Shown: positions 20,786-30,541 of the stretch, piece after piece
How positions within the stretch are numbered: the first letter of the stretch is position 1
How the letters are laid out: every line of letters begins with the position of its first letter
Assembly: GCF_002752655.1 (NCBI RefSeq)
Contig: NZ_CP023737.1
Span: forward strand, 992,001-1,056,000
Direction of reading: 5' to 3'
DNA: 64,000 nucleotides
Source: Methylosinus trichosporium OB3b
Lineage (GTDB): Bacteria > Pseudomonadota > Alphaproteobacteria > Rhizobiales > Beijerinckiaceae
The notes under the pieces: generated by a model
Told to the model about the DNA's origin: nothing
Seen by the model: the letters and a program-made list of their open reading frames with translations, nothing else
Database searches by the model: none
Program-made: the position numbers and the translations under genes

Positions 20786-22288
20786 ATGAGACTTCGTTTG
20801 CCTCGAGGCCTGTCTGCGGCTTCGATACTCATGGGCGTCGCGATCGCCGCAGTCGCCGCCGAACCCGCCTTCGCTGGCAACGATCCGACGCCCAAGCCCG
20901 GCGACACGGCTTGGATGCTCACCTCCACCCTGCTCGTGCTGATGATGTCGATCCCCGGGCTCGCGCTGTTCTATGGCGGCCTCGTGCGCTCGAAGAACGC
21001 GCTGTCGGTGCTGACGCAAACCTTCGCGATCGTTTCGCTCGTCGGCGTCCTGTGGACGCTCTACGGCTATTCGCTGGCCTTCGGCGACGGCGGCCCGCTC
21101 AACAATTACATCGGCGGCTTCAACAAGCTGTTCCTGAAGGGCGTCGACGTCTCGTCCAATGTGCCGACCTTCACGCCGGGCGTCGTCATTCCGGAATACG
21201 CCTATATGGTGTTCCAGATGACCTTCGCGATGATCACGCCGGCGCTGATCATCGGCGCTTTCGCCGAGCGCATCAAATTCTCGGCGGCCTTCGTGTTCGT
21301 CATCCTCTGGGTGACCATCATCTACTTCCCGGTCGCGCATTGGGTGTGGGGCGTCGCCGATCCGAACGCGCTGGTCGACGCGGCCACCAAGCTCGCCGCG
21401 GCGGGCACGGAAGAGGCGAAAGCCGCGGCTCAGGGCGATATCGACACGATCCTGGCCTCCGTCGGCTGGATCGCCGGCGGCCTCGCGCCCTGGATGCATG
21501 GCACGGGCGCGCTGGACTTCGCCGGCGGCACAGTCGTCCACATCAACGCCGGCATCGCCGGCTTCGTCGGCGCGCTGATCATCGGCAAGCGCATCGGCTA
21601 TGGCAAGGAGGCGCTGCCGCCCCACTCGCTGACGCTGTCCATGATCGGCGCCTCGCTGCTGTGGGTCGGCTGGTTCGGCTTCAACGCCGGCTCCAACCTC
21701 GAGTGCAACGGCACGACGGCGCTCGCCTTCGTCAACACCATGGTGGCGACCGCTGCGGCGGGTCTCTCCTGGCTGCTGACCGAATGGGCGCTGAAGGGCA
21801 AGCCCTCGCTGCTCGGCCTGATCTCGGGCGCGGTCGCCGGCCTCGTCGCGGTGACCCCGGCCTCCGGCTTCGCCGGCCCGATGGGCTCCATCGTCCTCGG
21901 CCTCCTCGTCTCGCCGCTCAGCCTGTTCTTCGTCTCCAAGGTGAAGAACTTCTTCGGCTATGACGACTCGCTCGACGTGTTCGGCGTCCACGCCATCGGC
22001 GGCATCACCGGCGCTCTCGCGACCGGCATTCTGGTGAGCCCCGATCTCGGCGGCACCGGCGTCGTCGACTACACCAATATCGGCGAGAACTTCGCGGGCA
22101 AATACGACATGGCGCAGCAGATGATCTCGCAGGCGACCGCGGTCGGCGCGACGATCCTCTACTCGGGCATCGGCTCGGCGATCCTCTACAAGCTCGTCGA
22201 CGTGATCATCGGCCTGCGCGTCGCTCCGGATCAGGAGCGCGAGGGTCTCGACATCGCCGAGCACGGCGAGCGCGCCTACAATTACTGA
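20786..22288 (+). CDS. amtB: Ammonium transporter AmtB
   Basis: The 500-residue inner-membrane channel moves ammonium into the cell. An N-terminal signal peptide (residues 1-30, ending EPAFAG) precedes eleven predicted membrane segments. Conserved features include LFYGGLVRSKNALSVL, the first pore His in GGTVVHINAGIAGFVGAL and the second in GVHAIGGITGAL. The start follows AGGAG by six bases. It is cotranscribed with glnK, and a strong terminator follows 26 bases after the stop. Confidence 0.96.
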   Translation: MRLRLPRGLSAASILMGVAIAAVAAEPAFAGNDPTPKPGDTAWMLTSTLLVLMMSIPGLALFYGGLVRSKNALSVLTQTFAIVSLVGVLWTLYGYSLAFGDGGPLNNYIGGFNKLFLKGVDVSSNVPTFTPGVVIPEYAYMVFQMTFAMITPALIIGAFAERIKFSAAFVFVILWVTIIYFPVAHWVWGVADPNALVDAATKLAAAGTEEAKAAAQGDIDTILASVGWIAGGLAPWMHGTGALDFAGGTVVHINAGIAGFVGALIIGKRIGYGKEALPPHSLTLSMIGASLLWVGWFGFNAGSNLECNGTTALAFVNTMVATAAAGLSWLLTEWALKGKPSLLGLISGAVAGLVAVTPASGFAGPMGSIVLGLLVSPLSLFFVSKVKNFFGYDDSLDVFGVHAIGGITGALATGILVSPDLGGTGVVDYTNIGENFAGKYDMAQQMISQATAVGATILYSGIGSAILYKLVDVIIGLRVAPDQEREGLDIAEHGERAYNY

Positions 22289-22314
22289 TCGGAAGCCGCC
22301 CATCCGCAGCAAGC

Positions 22315-22345
22315 GAACGGCGCCCACGGGCGCCGTTCTTCGTTT
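22315..22345 (+). terminator. Rho-independent terminator after amtB
   Basis: GAACGGCGCCC and its complement form an 11-bp stem around a very short loop, followed by TTCGTTT. Confidence 0.85.
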
Positions 22346-22367
22346 GGGGGACCGGGCCGGGACTGAA

Positions 22368-22432
22368 AGAGCGAGCCTGAAGGCTCGCGGTCCAGAGCCG
22401 GGTTTTGGACCGCGAGCCTTCAGGCTCGCTCT
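22368..22432. repeat. Family A palindromic repeat, two-armed copy
   Basis: Both arms, GCGAGCCTGAAGGCTCGC with GGTCC and the inverse with GGACC, are present around a 12-base spacer. It lies between the convergent amtB and crp-like genes. Confidence 0.85.
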
Positions 22433-22451
22433 TCGGACGCTCTCCCCCGCG

Positions 22452-23141
22452 TCACCCCGCCTGCTCGAGACTCTCCGACACGCGCTGCTCGAGCAGGGCT
22501 GGACGCAGCAGCACCAGCCCGCCCCTCACCTTCTCGGCGAGGCCCTCCTGCACCATCGCCTGCACCTCTCGATTGACCTGCTCGCGGCGGCAGCCGATGC
22601 GGGCGGCGAGATCGTGCTGCAGCGGCGGCGGCGAGATGATCGACTGACCGTCGAAGCCCTTGCGCGGCGCGGCGAGACGCAGCAGCTCCGCATAGAGCCG
22701 ATGCTTGAGATCGAGCACCGAGCGCTCGAACAGCCGGGCGTTGAGGTCGCGCACGCGCTTGGTGAGCAGGCGCAGCAGCCGCTCACACACCGCCGGTTGC
22801 GAGAACACCACATTCTTGAACACCGCCGCCGACATGATGCAGAGCTCGGCGCGCGTCAGCGCGGAAACATTGGCCGAGCGCACGGCGCCGTCGACCGCCG
22901 CCATCTCGCCGAAGATCTGCCCCGGCCGCAGATCGGTCAATATGACCTCCTTGCCGGCCGGCGTGCGGATCAGCACGCGCAGCTCGCCCGAGACGATGAA
23001 ATAAACGTCATTCGAGGGATCGTCATAATCGACGACGAGCTCACGCTCGTCATAGCGGCGAAACACGCATTTGCGCGCGACGCGCTCGGCCTCCTCGGCG
23101 TCGAGTCCTTCGAAAAACGGGATGCGCTGCAGCGAGTTCAC
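22452..23141 (-). CDS. Crp/Fnr family transcriptional regulator
   Basis: The 229-residue protein has a cyclic-nucleotide-binding-type beta barrel (residues 8-120, with GELRVLIRTPAGKEVILTDLRPGQIFGEMAAVDG), a dimerisation helix and a C-terminal winged helix (residues 170-215, QHDLAARIGCRREQVNREV). The FGEMAAVDG motif resembles the cAMP pocket of CRP. There is no N-terminal cysteine cluster, so it is not an oxygen-sensing FNR. The start is GTG at 23141 with GAGGAAGG upstream. It lies downstream of phaC on the same strand, 255 bases away; regulation of PHA synthesis is only a possibility. Confidence 0.88.
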   Translation of the reverse strand: MNSLQRIPFFEGLDAEEAERVARKCVFRRYDERELVVDYDDPSNDVYFIVSGELRVLIRTPAGKEVILTDLRPGQIFGEMAAVDGAVRSANVSALTRAELCIMSAAVFKNVVFSQPAVCERLLRLLTKRVRDLNARLFERSVLDLKHRLYAELLRLAAPRKGFDGQSIISPPPLQHDLAARIGCRREQVNREVQAMVQEGLAEKVRGGLVLLRPALLEQRVSESLEQAG

Positions 23142-23396
23142 CGCGGTCCGCCCTTCCTCGCCATGGACCGGGTCCCTTCCCCGGAGAGCGCCGAGAAGCC
23201 CATATCGTCCGTCAATTGGTTACGAGAAATAACATTGCCAAAGTTTTTCCGCCGCGTCGAGCGTCAGGCGAATGAAGGCGGGGCGTCGCCGCTTGCCCGC
23301 GAATCGCGATCGAGGGCGCGCGTGTCGAGGCCTTAGCGCCGTCGGCGATAATTCCGCGCCTCTATCTTCGATCACCCTCGAACGATCGAGCTTGCC

Positions 23397-25229
23397 TCAC
23401 GCCTGATGCACATAGCGGCCCGGCGCCGGATAGAGCGGCGGATAGCCGCGCGCGCCCATAGTCGGCGGCGCGACGCGCTCGTCGCCGCTGCGGGCGGCGA
23501 GCCAGGCCGCCCATTCCGGCCACCAGGAGCCTTCGGCGAGACGCGCCGCGGCGAGCCATTTGTCCGGACCCACATAGAAATCGCCGGGGCGGCGCAGCCC
23601 GACATGATAAGAGCGTCCGGACCGGCCGGGCTCCGACACCACGCCGGCGTTGTGGCCGCCGCTGGTCAACACGAAGGTGAGCTCGCAATCGGTGAACAAG
23701 CTCGCCTTATAGACCGAGCGCCAGGGCGCGATGTGATCGGACGTGGTCCCGACGACGAACATGGGCGCCGAAATATCCTTCAGCGCGACGACCTCCCCCT
23801 CCACCGCATAACGCCCCGCGGTGAGCCGGTTCTCGAGGAACAGGCCGCGCAGATATTGTGAATGCATCCGATAGGGCATGCGCGTCTGATCGGCGCTCCA
23901 GGCCATGAGATCATTGGGCTTGCGGCGCTCGCCGAGCAGATAATCCTGCACCGCCTTGCCCCAGACGAGATCGTTGGAGCGCAGCGCGGCGAAGGCGCCG
24001 GCCATCTGGCGCGTGTCGAGCACGCCCTGATCCCACATCATATCCTCGAGAAAGGCGACCTGCGCCGCATCGACGAACAGCATCAGCTCGCCGGGCTCGC
24101 TGAAATCGGTCTGCGCCGCCAGCAGGCTGATCGAGGCGAGCCGCGCGTCGCCGTCGCGGGCCATGGCCGCCGCGGCGATGGAGAGCAGCGTGCCGCCGAG
24201 GCAATAGCCGCAGGCGTGGACCTTGCTCCCGGGGCGCACGGCGTCGATCGCCGAAAGCGCCGCCAGCACGCCGGAAACGCGATAATCGTCGAAGGTGAGG
24301 TCGCGATCCTCGGGGCCGGGATTGCGCCAGGAGATCATGAAGACGGTGAAGCCCTGCGCCGTGAGATAGCGCACGAGCGAGTTCTGCGGACGCAGGTCCA
24401 GCACGTAATATTTCATGATCCAGGCCGGGACGATCAGGATCGGCTCGGCGTGAACCGTCTCGGTCGAGGGCCCATATTGGATGAGCTCGATGAGCTCGTT
24501 GCGGAAGATCACCTCGCCCGGCGTCGCGGCGACGTCGACGCCGACCTCGAACTCGCCGTGGCCATTGGGCGCGCGCAACACGAGGCGCAGCAGGTCCTCG
24601 GCGAAATTCTCGGCCCCGCGGACGAGATTGGCGCCGCCCTCCTCCCGGGTGCGCTCGACGACGGCCGGATTCGCCCAGGCGATGTTGGAGGGAGAAAAGG
24701 CGCCGAGCCATTGCTCGGCCATGAAGCCGACGCGGGCGGCGTCGCTCCGCGTCATGCCGCGCGTCTCCCGCGTCGCGAGGCGCCACCAGTGCTCGGTCGC
24801 GAGAAAGCCTTGCTTCCACAGCGAGAAGGGCGGCGCGTCCCAGCCCGGATCGACGAAGCGCCGATCATGCGGCTCGCTCACGAAGGGCCCGGCCTCGGCG
24901 CGGCCGGCGAGAGTCTCGGCGGAGAAATAAGCGAGGGCGGCTGCGCTCTGCGCGGCGGCGAGCCCCAATTCGATCTGCCGACCGGGCGCGAGCGCGAGAT
25001 GCGTCGCAAAGTCGAGCCAGGCGGACATTTGCGCGAGCGGCGAAACGCCCTGGGTGAAGCGCGCCGCAACGGCGCGGGCGGCGCGGTCGAGCGTGTCGAA
25101 GGACGGGACCTCGCCGATCGGATAGGCGCGGCGCGGCGGCTCCTCGACGGGAGCCGGCGGATTCGGCGACGCCTCGGCGGCAGGCTCCTGAAGGCGGCCG
25201 GCGCGGCCGGCGAAATCGACGACGACCAT
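23397..25229 (-). CDS. phaC: Poly(3-hydroxyalkanoate) synthase, class I type
   Basis: PhaC polymerises hydroxyacyl-CoA into storage polyester. The 610-residue protein has the N-terminal PhaC domain (residues 80-250: [33 protein letters not shown]) and an alpha/beta-hydrolase domain with the lipase-like box GYCLGG holding the catalytic Cys, the Asp region [12 protein letters not shown] and the His in [11 protein letters not shown]. The start at 25229 has AGGAGG six bases upstream; the frame stays open far upstream, but that part overlaps the next gene and a repeat. The gene stands apart from any phaA/B genes in this window. Confidence 0.94.
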   Translation of the reverse strand: MVVVDFAGRAGRLQEPAAEASPNPPAPVEEPPRRAYPIGEVPSFDTLDRAARAVAARFTQGVSPLAQMSAWLDFATHLALAPGRQIELGLAAAQSAAALAYFSAETLAGRAEAGPFVSEPHDRRFVDPGWDAPPFSLWKQGFLATEHWWRLATRETRGMTRSDAARVGFMAEQWLGAFSPSNIAWANPAVVERTREEGGANLVRGAENFAEDLLRLVLRAPNGHGEFEVGVDVAATPGEVIFRNELIELIQYGPSTETVHAEPILIVPAWIMKYYVLDLRPQNSLVRYLTAQGFTVFMISWRNPGPEDRDLTFDDYRVSGVLAALSAIDAVRPGSKVHACGYCLGGTLLSIAAAAMARDGDARLASISLLAAQTDFSEPGELMLFVDAAQVAFLEDMMWDQGVLDTRQMAGAFAALRSNDLVWGKAVQDYLLGERRKPNDLMAWSADQTRMPYRMHSQYLRGLFLENRLTAGRYAVEGEVVALKDISAPMFVVGTTSDHIAPWRSVYKASLFTDCELTFVLTSGGHNAGVVSEPGRSGRSYHVGLRRPGDFYVGPDKWLAAARLAEGSWWPEWAAWLAARSGDERVAPPTMGARGYPPLYPAPGRYVHQA

Positions 25230-25379
25230 GAGATCCTCCTGTCGGAGCGGAGCCGCGCCCGCGAGACGTGAGCGCTCGAACGCTACAGGACCCAACGCAG
25301 GTGCAAAATGCGTAGATTCGCCGCAGAGGTCGGCGCCGGCGGCTGCCTCCTCCCTCTTCAATTCGACGGACGGCGCGAA

Positions 25380-25406
25380 GAGCGAGCCTGAAGGCTCGCG
25401 GTCCAG
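25380..25406. repeat. Family A repeat, single arm
   Basis: This is an arm with GGTCC, immediately before the 3' end of the beta-propeller gene on the minus strand. Confidence 0.7.
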
Positions 25407-25410
25407 CCGC

Positions 25411-26694
25411 CTATTTGGACGTCGCCCGAACGAGCCTGACGTCGCCCGCCGGGCTGTTCCATACGAGGAGGGCTTCTTCCTCGCGCGCGGCGAGATCGGG
25501 CGACCGGCCGGGCCAGGAGCCGACCGGCTCGGCCTTGCCCTGCGCATCGAGACGAACCAGCGCCACCCGCTCGCTCGCATCCTCGCGGCGGTCCTCATAG
25601 GCCACCCAAGCGGCGCCGCTCGCGTCGACCGCGAGCTTGACGTCGGCATAGGGAATCCAGGCCGCCGAGAGCAGCGTCACCGGCTCCGAAAAACCCTTCC
25701 CCGGCTCAGCGACGGCGTAGAACACGCCGGGCTTGCGGCCCGAGCCCGTATACCATGCGACATGCACGCGCCCCTTGGCGTCGACGCCGAGGCCATGGGT
25801 CAGCTCCGGGCAGGCGCCGGCCTTGAAGCGGTCGTCGTGAACCTTGATCGGCGACGACCAGCTCGCGCCGCCATCCGTCGAGGCGGCGGTCAGCACATCG
25901 CGCACGGAATCATAGGAGCCTTTGAACAAATTGAGCTTGGCGCGCCAGGAAACATGATAGGCGCCGTCGGGGCCGAGGGCGAGCGCCACATGGCTGCGCT
26001 CGGACGCGCCGCGCGCGACGAGCGCGCTCGGCGCAAAGCTGGCGCCGCCGTCGGGCGAGCGGGCAATGCGCAGCTCCACGGCGGGATCGTCCGAGTCGAT
26101 ATAACGCACATCCTTCGGCCGCTGGTCCTCGGGCAGCCGGGCCCGCGCGAAGGCGTCGCGGCTGTCGAGCCATGCGACGAGCGGCGCGCCATCCGGGGCG
26201 ATGGCGAGATCGGCCATTCCGACGCTGGTCTCGACGCCATCGGCGACCACATCGACGGGAGCAGCGAAGCTGCGCCCGCCGTCCATCGAGCGTGCGAGGC
26301 GCAGGATTCCGCGGCCGCTCTCGACGATCTCGGACGCGACGCGCCGCCGATAGAGCGCATAGACCTCGCCTTTGGGACCGACGGCGACCCGAGCCGGGTC
26401 GACGGCCGAGGAGAGGATGTCGGCGTCGCCGGCGCTGACGACGACGGGCGCGAGGGCGCCGCCGCCCTGCGCCGGCAGCCGCGCGACCACGGCTTCGGCG
26501 GCGGCTCCGGGCCGGACGAAGGCGACGAAAAATTCCTTCGAGCTGCGGTCGAGAGCGATGGACGGGTCCGAACCTCGCGGTGCGACCACGATCGGTTCGG
26601 CGACGCGGATCGGCTCGGCGAGGACCGGTCCCGCAGCGCCCGCAAAAAACGCCGCGGCGACCGCCCCGGCGAGGAGAATGCGCGAAGATGACAT
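25411..26694 (-). CDS. Secreted sialidase-fold (BNR) beta-propeller, copy 1 without CxCC
   Basis: The 427-residue protein has a Sec signal peptide ([17 protein letters not shown]...VLA) and repeated BNR/Asp-box motifs such as [20 protein letters not shown] and ASTDGGASW, giving a six-bladed sialidase-like propeller. Catalytic residues of true sialidases are not evident, so it is probably a binding or scaffold protein. It is homologous to the two CxCC-bearing propellers upstream (shared [33 protein letters not shown]), but the segment that carries CxCC there reads [14 protein letters not shown] here. It is the last gene of the minus-strand operon, 67 bases after the TlpA-cytochrome gene. Confidence 0.85.
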   Translation of the reverse strand: MSSSRILLAGAVAAAFFAGAAGPVLAEPIRVAEPIVVAPRGSDPSIALDRSSKEFFVAFVRPGAAAEAVVARLPAQGGGALAPVVVSAGDADILSSAVDPARVAVGPKGEVYALYRRRVASEIVESGRGILRLARSMDGGRSFAAPVDVVADGVETSVGMADLAIAPDGAPLVAWLDSRDAFARARLPEDQRPKDVRYIDSDDPAVELRIARSPDGGASFAPSALVARGASERSHVALALGPDGAYHVSWRAKLNLFKGSYDSVRDVLTAASTDGGASWSSPIKVHDDRFKAGACPELTHGLGVDAKGRVHVAWYTGSGRKPGVFYAVAEPGKGFSEPVTLLSAAWIPYADVKLAVDASGAAWVAYEDRREDASERVALVRLDAQGKAEPVGSWPGRSPDLAAREEEALLVWNSPAGDVRLVRATSK

Positions 26695-26761
26695 GCGAGG
26701 ACGCCCTCTGCTTCGAAGGAGAAGAAACGAGGCCGGACGCCGCCGCGCCCGGAAGATCTCG

Positions 26762-27595
26762 TTACAGGCTTTGCAGATAGCGGACGAGCGCCGCCAACTC
26801 GGACTCTGTGAGGGGCTTGCCGGGGATGGCGCCGCTCATGACGCCTTTCGCATAGCCCTGCACGATCTCGGCGTCGGGCTCCGCAATCGCGCGGGTGAGA
26901 TAGGTTTCGTCGCGCAGGACGCGGCGGCCGTCGTCCAGCGTCGCCTCCTGGCCGGCGAGGCCCTTCCAGCTCGGCCCGGCGCCCGGCGAGCCGTCGGTCG
27001 AGTGGCAGGTGACGCAGCCGCGCTGCTCGGCGAGACGGCGTCCACGCGCGATCAGCGCCTTGGCGTCCGCCTGCGGCTCCGCGGCGCCGGCCGAAACCTG
27101 CGCCAGCGCCTGCTCTATGCTCGCCGCATTGTCCGGCTCGGCGGGGTCCATGGGGCCGTTCCAGCGCCGCAGGATCACGCCGTCCCGGCCGATCAGCAGC
27201 GTCTCGGGAACGCCGAGGACGCGAAAGCGCTTGGCGAACTTATTGCGCGGGTCGCGCCAGATCGGAAAGCCGAGTCCGATCTTCTTGACGAGACGCGCGA
27301 CCTTCTCGTCGACCTCGCCCTCGTCAATATTGACGCCGATGATTTCGAGCCCGCGATCGTGGAGGCGCTGATGCAGCGTCTCGAAATCGGGAAGCTCGGT
27401 GAGGCAGGGCGCGCACCAGGTCGCCCAGCTGTTGAGCAGAACCACCTTGCCCTGAAGATCGGCGAGGGATGCGGTCTGCTCGCCGCCGAGCAGGCGCGCG
27501 GAATAATCCGAGACGGGACGCGCATCCTCGGCGAGCGCCGGCGCGCAGCCGCAAGCGACGAGCGCGACGACCAGGAGCTTCGCGAGCGCTCTCAC
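26762..27595 (-). CDS. TlpA-like thioredoxin fused to cytochrome c
   Basis: The 277-residue periplasmic protein begins VRALAKLLVVALVACGC, where LVAC looks like a lipobox, so it may be a lipoprotein. A TlpA/ResA-type thioredoxin domain follows (residues 35-165: NSWATWCAPCLTELPDF with WCAPC near residue 58, and VPETLLIGRDG). The C-terminal part is a class I cytochrome c with CVTCH near residue 195 and a late Met (VMSGAIPGKPLTE) as a possible axial ligand. The GTG start at 27595 overlaps the stop of the upstream propeller gene (GTGA), so the two are translationally coupled. A dithiol and a heme in one chain suggest electron transfer between thiols and a respiratory or metal partner; this is inference. 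Confidence 0.88.
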   Translation of the reverse strand: MRALAKLLVVALVACGCAPALAEDARPVSDYSARLLGGEQTASLADLQGKVVLLNSWATWCAPCLTELPDFETLHQRLHDRGLEIIGVNIDEGEVDEKVARLVKKIGLGFPIWRDPRNKFAKRFRVLGVPETLLIGRDGVILRRWNGPMDPAEPDNAASIEQALAQVSAGAAEPQADAKALIARGRRLAEQRGCVTCHSTDGSPGAGPSWKGLAGQEATLDDGRRVLRDETYLTRAIAEPDAEIVQGYAKGVMSGAIPGKPLTESELAALVRYLQSL

Positions 27596-28956
27596 GAGCC
27601 CGGCTCCAGGCGAATGGTGGCGAGCTCGACGCCGCCGCCCTCCTCCTCGCCCTCGGGGCTGAGGCCGCCCCAGACGACCAGCGCCGAATCGCCGAGGACG
27701 GCGAGATCGGGGCCGGTTCCGGCCCAGGGCTCGGCGTGAACGACCGCGCCATCGGCGCCGATGCGCGCCAGCTGGATGAGATCGACATCGCCGCGCCGAT
27801 CCTCGAAGGCCACGAAGGCGTTGTCCTTGGAGTCCAGCGCCAGCTTCACATCGCCATAGGGCAGCCAATCATCGGTGAGCAGCGCCACCGGCTCGGAGAA
27901 GCTCTTGCCGTGGTCGGACGACACTGCATAGAAGACGCCCGGCCGCCGGTCGGAGCCGGTGTACCAGGCGGCGTGCAGACGCCCCTTGGAATCGACCGCG
28001 AGGCCCGCCGTCACATCGGGGCAGGCGCTGACCTTGAAGCCGTCGTCATGCAGCTTCACCGCGCCCTGCCACGTCGCGCCGCGATCCTGCGAGGCGGCGA
28101 CGACGATGTCGCGCACCGGATCGGCCGAGCCTTTCACGGCTCCCCAGGCGAGACCTCTCGTGCCGGCGTAGACCGGGCCATCCTTCCCCTGCGCCACCTC
28201 GGTGCCGCAGCAGACGCAGACCGGCTCGGTGACGAGCGTGCTCTTCTGGAACGTCAGCCCTCTGTCGTCGGAGCGCGCGACCCGCAGCTGCGAGGAATAG
28301 ATGTTTTTGGGCGGATGTTTCTTGTTCGCGAGAACATAGGCGATCGATTGGCGCGAATCGAGCCAGGAGGAATAGATCGCCCCGTCCGGCGCGCTGAACA
28401 GATTGGTCATGCCGAGCGAGGCGACGGCGCCCTCGACCGCCTCGCCGCCGATCTGCACCGGCGGCTCGAAGCTGCGGCCGCCGTCGCGCGAGCGCGCCAT
28501 GCGCAGGAACATCCGACCGAGATAGCTGCCCTCCAGAGTAAAATCCGGGTCCTCGTCGCCATATTGCACATAGACGTCGCCCTGCGGGCCGACGGCCACT
28601 CGCGCGGGGCTGACCGTATAGGCGCGGACATGATCGCCCGGCCGGCTCGCTGCGACCGGCGCGCCGAAGCGACGGCCCCCATCGTCCGAGCGCGCGACGA
28701 GGACGCCGAGCGAAGCGTCGCTCTTCCTCTTCTCCCGGCCCTCGCCGGTCTTCGGAGCCTGCGCGTCTTTCTGGGCCCAGGCGAGATAGACGGCGCCGTT
28801 GCGCGGGTCGACCGCGACCGTCGCGCCATGCCCGCCTTTGGCGCTCAGCGTGACCGGCTCGGAGCGCGCCAGCTTCGGCGCGTTTTGCGCGCCGACCCCG
28901 GCCGGCGCCGCGATCGCCACGATCGCGGCGAGCGCGATGGATTTGACAAAGGTCAT
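27592..28956 (-). CDS. Secreted BNR beta-propeller with CVCC motif, copy 2
   Basis: The 454-residue protein has a signal peptide (ending GVGAQ) and Asp-box repeats such as ARSDDGGRRF, ARSRDGGRSF and ARSDDRGLTF. Near residue 247 it has PVCVCCGTEVAQGKDGPVYA, a three-cysteine cluster placed on a propeller loop. Sialidase-like proteins with a CxCC loop are known in bacteria, but their function is poorly defined; metal or heme binding is possible. The 3' end overlaps the TlpA-cytochrome start by four bases, a strong sign of a functional link. It is closely related to the next upstream propeller. Confidence 0.87.
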   Translation of the reverse strand: MTFVKSIALAAIVAIAAPAGVGAQNAPKLARSEPVTLSAKGGHGATVAVDPRNGAVYLAWAQKDAQAPKTGEGREKRKSDASLGVLVARSDDGGRRFGAPVAASRPGDHVRAYTVSPARVAVGPQGDVYVQYGDEDPDFTLEGSYLGRMFLRMARSRDGGRSFEPPVQIGGEAVEGAVASLGMTNLFSAPDGAIYSSWLDSRQSIAYVLANKKHPPKNIYSSQLRVARSDDRGLTFQKSTLVTEPVCVCCGTEVAQGKDGPVYAGTRGLAWGAVKGSADPVRDIVVAASQDRGATWQGAVKLHDDGFKVSACPDVTAGLAVDSKGRLHAAWYTGSDRRPGVFYAVSSDHGKSFSEPVALLTDDWLPYGDVKLALDSKDNAFVAFEDRRGDVDLIQLARIGADGAVVHAEPWAGTGPDLAVLGDSALVVWGGLSPEGEEEGGGVELATIRLEPGS

Positions 28957-29028
28957 GACAATCGTCCCGAGAAGAAGAGAGAGGCGACGGGCGATGCGCT
29001 CACCCGTCTCCGATCGATCGCGAACGGC

Positions 29029-30435
29029 TCAGGATCGCGAGCCGGAGGCCTTCGGCTCGGGCGCCGGAGGATGGGCGATGCGTATCTCGATGCCGGCGCT
29101 CTTCTTCTCCTCGCCTTCCGGCGCGAGCGCGCCCGAAGCGACGACGACCGCGTCGCCCAGCGCCGCCAGATCGGGAATCGTGCCGGGCCAGGGCTCCGCG
29201 AAAGCGAGGCTTCCGTCGGCGCCGATGCGCGCGAGACGGACGAGATCGACATCGCCGCGCCGATCCTCGAACGCGACCCAGGCGTTGTCTTTCGAGTCGA
29301 GAGCGAGCTTCACATCGGCATAGGGCAGCCAATCGTCGGTCAGCAGCGCGATCGGCTCGGAGAAGCTGCGGCCTTCGTCCGAGGAGACCGCGTAGAACAC
29401 GCCGGGATGCCGCTCCGAGCCGGTGTACCAGGCCACATGCAGGCGCCCTTTGCCGTCCACCGCGACTCCCGGCGAGACATCGGGACAACCGCTGATCTTG
29501 AAGCCGTCGTCATGGACCTTGACCGCGCTCGACCAGCTCCCGCCCTGATCGCGCGACGTCGCGACGACGATGTCGCGCACGGCGTCGACCGAGCCCTTGA
29601 GCTCGCTCCAGGCTCCGCGCGTGCCGGCGTAGACGGGGCCGCCCTCGCCCTGCGCCGCGAATGTGCCGCAGCAGCCGCAGACGGGTTTCGACGCCAGCAC
29701 GCTTCTGGCGAAGCTCCTGCCGCCGTCGCCGGAACGCGCGACGCGCAGCTGCGTGGCGATATTCTCGGTCTTCGGAGGCATCTTCTGATGCGTCCGCATG
29801 TAGTCGATGGTTTCGCGATAATCGAGCCAGGAGGCGTAGAGCGCCCCGTCCGGCGCAGCGAACAGATTGATCATGCCCGGCGAGCCGATCGCGCCTTCGA
29901 CCGCCTCGCTGGCGAGCTCGACCGGCGCGGCGAAGCTGCGGCCTTCGTCGCTCGAGCGCGCCAAGGTGAGAATATTGCGCGAGCGCATGCCGACGAACGA
30001 GCCGTCCGCAGCCTCGCTGTTGTAGAGCACATAGACATCGCCCCCGGGGCCGACGGCCGCTCGGGTGGGGCTGACGGTGTGGGACTTCACGCGCTGCTCG
30101 GGCGTGCTGACGACCACCGAAGGGCCGAAGCTGCGGCCCCCGTCGGTGGAGCGGGCGAGCCGCGCCTCGAGCTGCGGATCCGCCGTCTTGCCGCTCACGG
30201 CAGCCGGCGCCGCGGCGTCCGCGACCTCTTTCGCCCAGGCGAGATAGACGGCGCCGGTGCGATGGTCGACCGCGACCGTCGCATTGCGGCCGGTCGCGAC
30301 CGTCCGCGCATCCGAGACCGCCAGCCGACTGGCGTCGCTCGGCCGCTCCGGCGCGGCGTCCTCGGCGAGAGCTGCGCTGGCCAGCGCGATCGTCGCCGCC
30401 GCTGCGGCGAGCCTCAGTCGAAACGAAAACATCAT
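29029..30435 (-). CDS. Secreted BNR beta-propeller with CGCC motif, copy 3
   Basis: The 468-residue protein has a signal peptide (ending SAALA) and Asp boxes ARSTDGGRSF, ARSSDEGRSF and ARSGDGGRSF. The motif PVCGCCGTFAAQGEGGPVYA lies near residue 252, at the place equivalent to CVCC in the downstream copy. C-terminal regions ([33 protein letters not shown]) are nearly identical in both, so duplication is clear. It is 72 bases upstream of copy 2 and 106 bases downstream of the ScsB/DsbD gene, in the same operon. Confidence 0.87.
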   Translation of the reverse strand: MMFSFRLRLAAAAATIALASAALAEDAAPERPSDASRLAVSDARTVATGRNATVAVDHRTGAVYLAWAKEVADAAAPAAVSGKTADPQLEARLARSTDGGRSFGPSVVVSTPEQRVKSHTVSPTRAAVGPGGDVYVLYNSEAADGSFVGMRSRNILTLARSSDEGRSFAAPVELASEAVEGAIGSPGMINLFAAPDGALYASWLDYRETIDYMRTHQKMPPKTENIATQLRVARSGDGGRSFARSVLASKPVCGCCGTFAAQGEGGPVYAGTRGAWSELKGSVDAVRDIVVATSRDQGGSWSSAVKVHDDGFKISGCPDVSPGVAVDGKGRLHVAWYTGSERHPGVFYAVSSDEGRSFSEPIALLTDDWLPYADVKLALDSKDNAWVAFEDRRGDVDLVRLARIGADGSLAFAEPWPGTIPDLAALGDAVVVASGALAPEGEEKKSAGIEIRIAHPPAPEPKASGSRS

Positions 30436-30541
30436 AGCAATCTCCGCCTGCTCTGATTGCTGCTCGATATTGCGTTCCGGGCTACGGAACGCCGCGTCTC
30501 TGGTCGGTCTCGCGTCTCGTTCGAAAGGAGCCCCGAGAGGC

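Noticed and set aside
25230..25649. Longer N-terminus for the PHA synthase
   Set aside because: The extension overlaps the propeller gene and a palindromic repeat; AGGAGG sits at the 25229 start.
25411..26694. True sialidase (neuraminidase)
   Set aside because: Asp boxes are present, but the arginine triad and catalytic Asp/Tyr/Glu pattern are not evident.
27469..30456. 995-codon plus-strand frame
   Set aside because: It is antisense to the two CxCC propellers and the TlpA-cytochrome gene, which have signal peptides, ribosome sites and recognisable domains.
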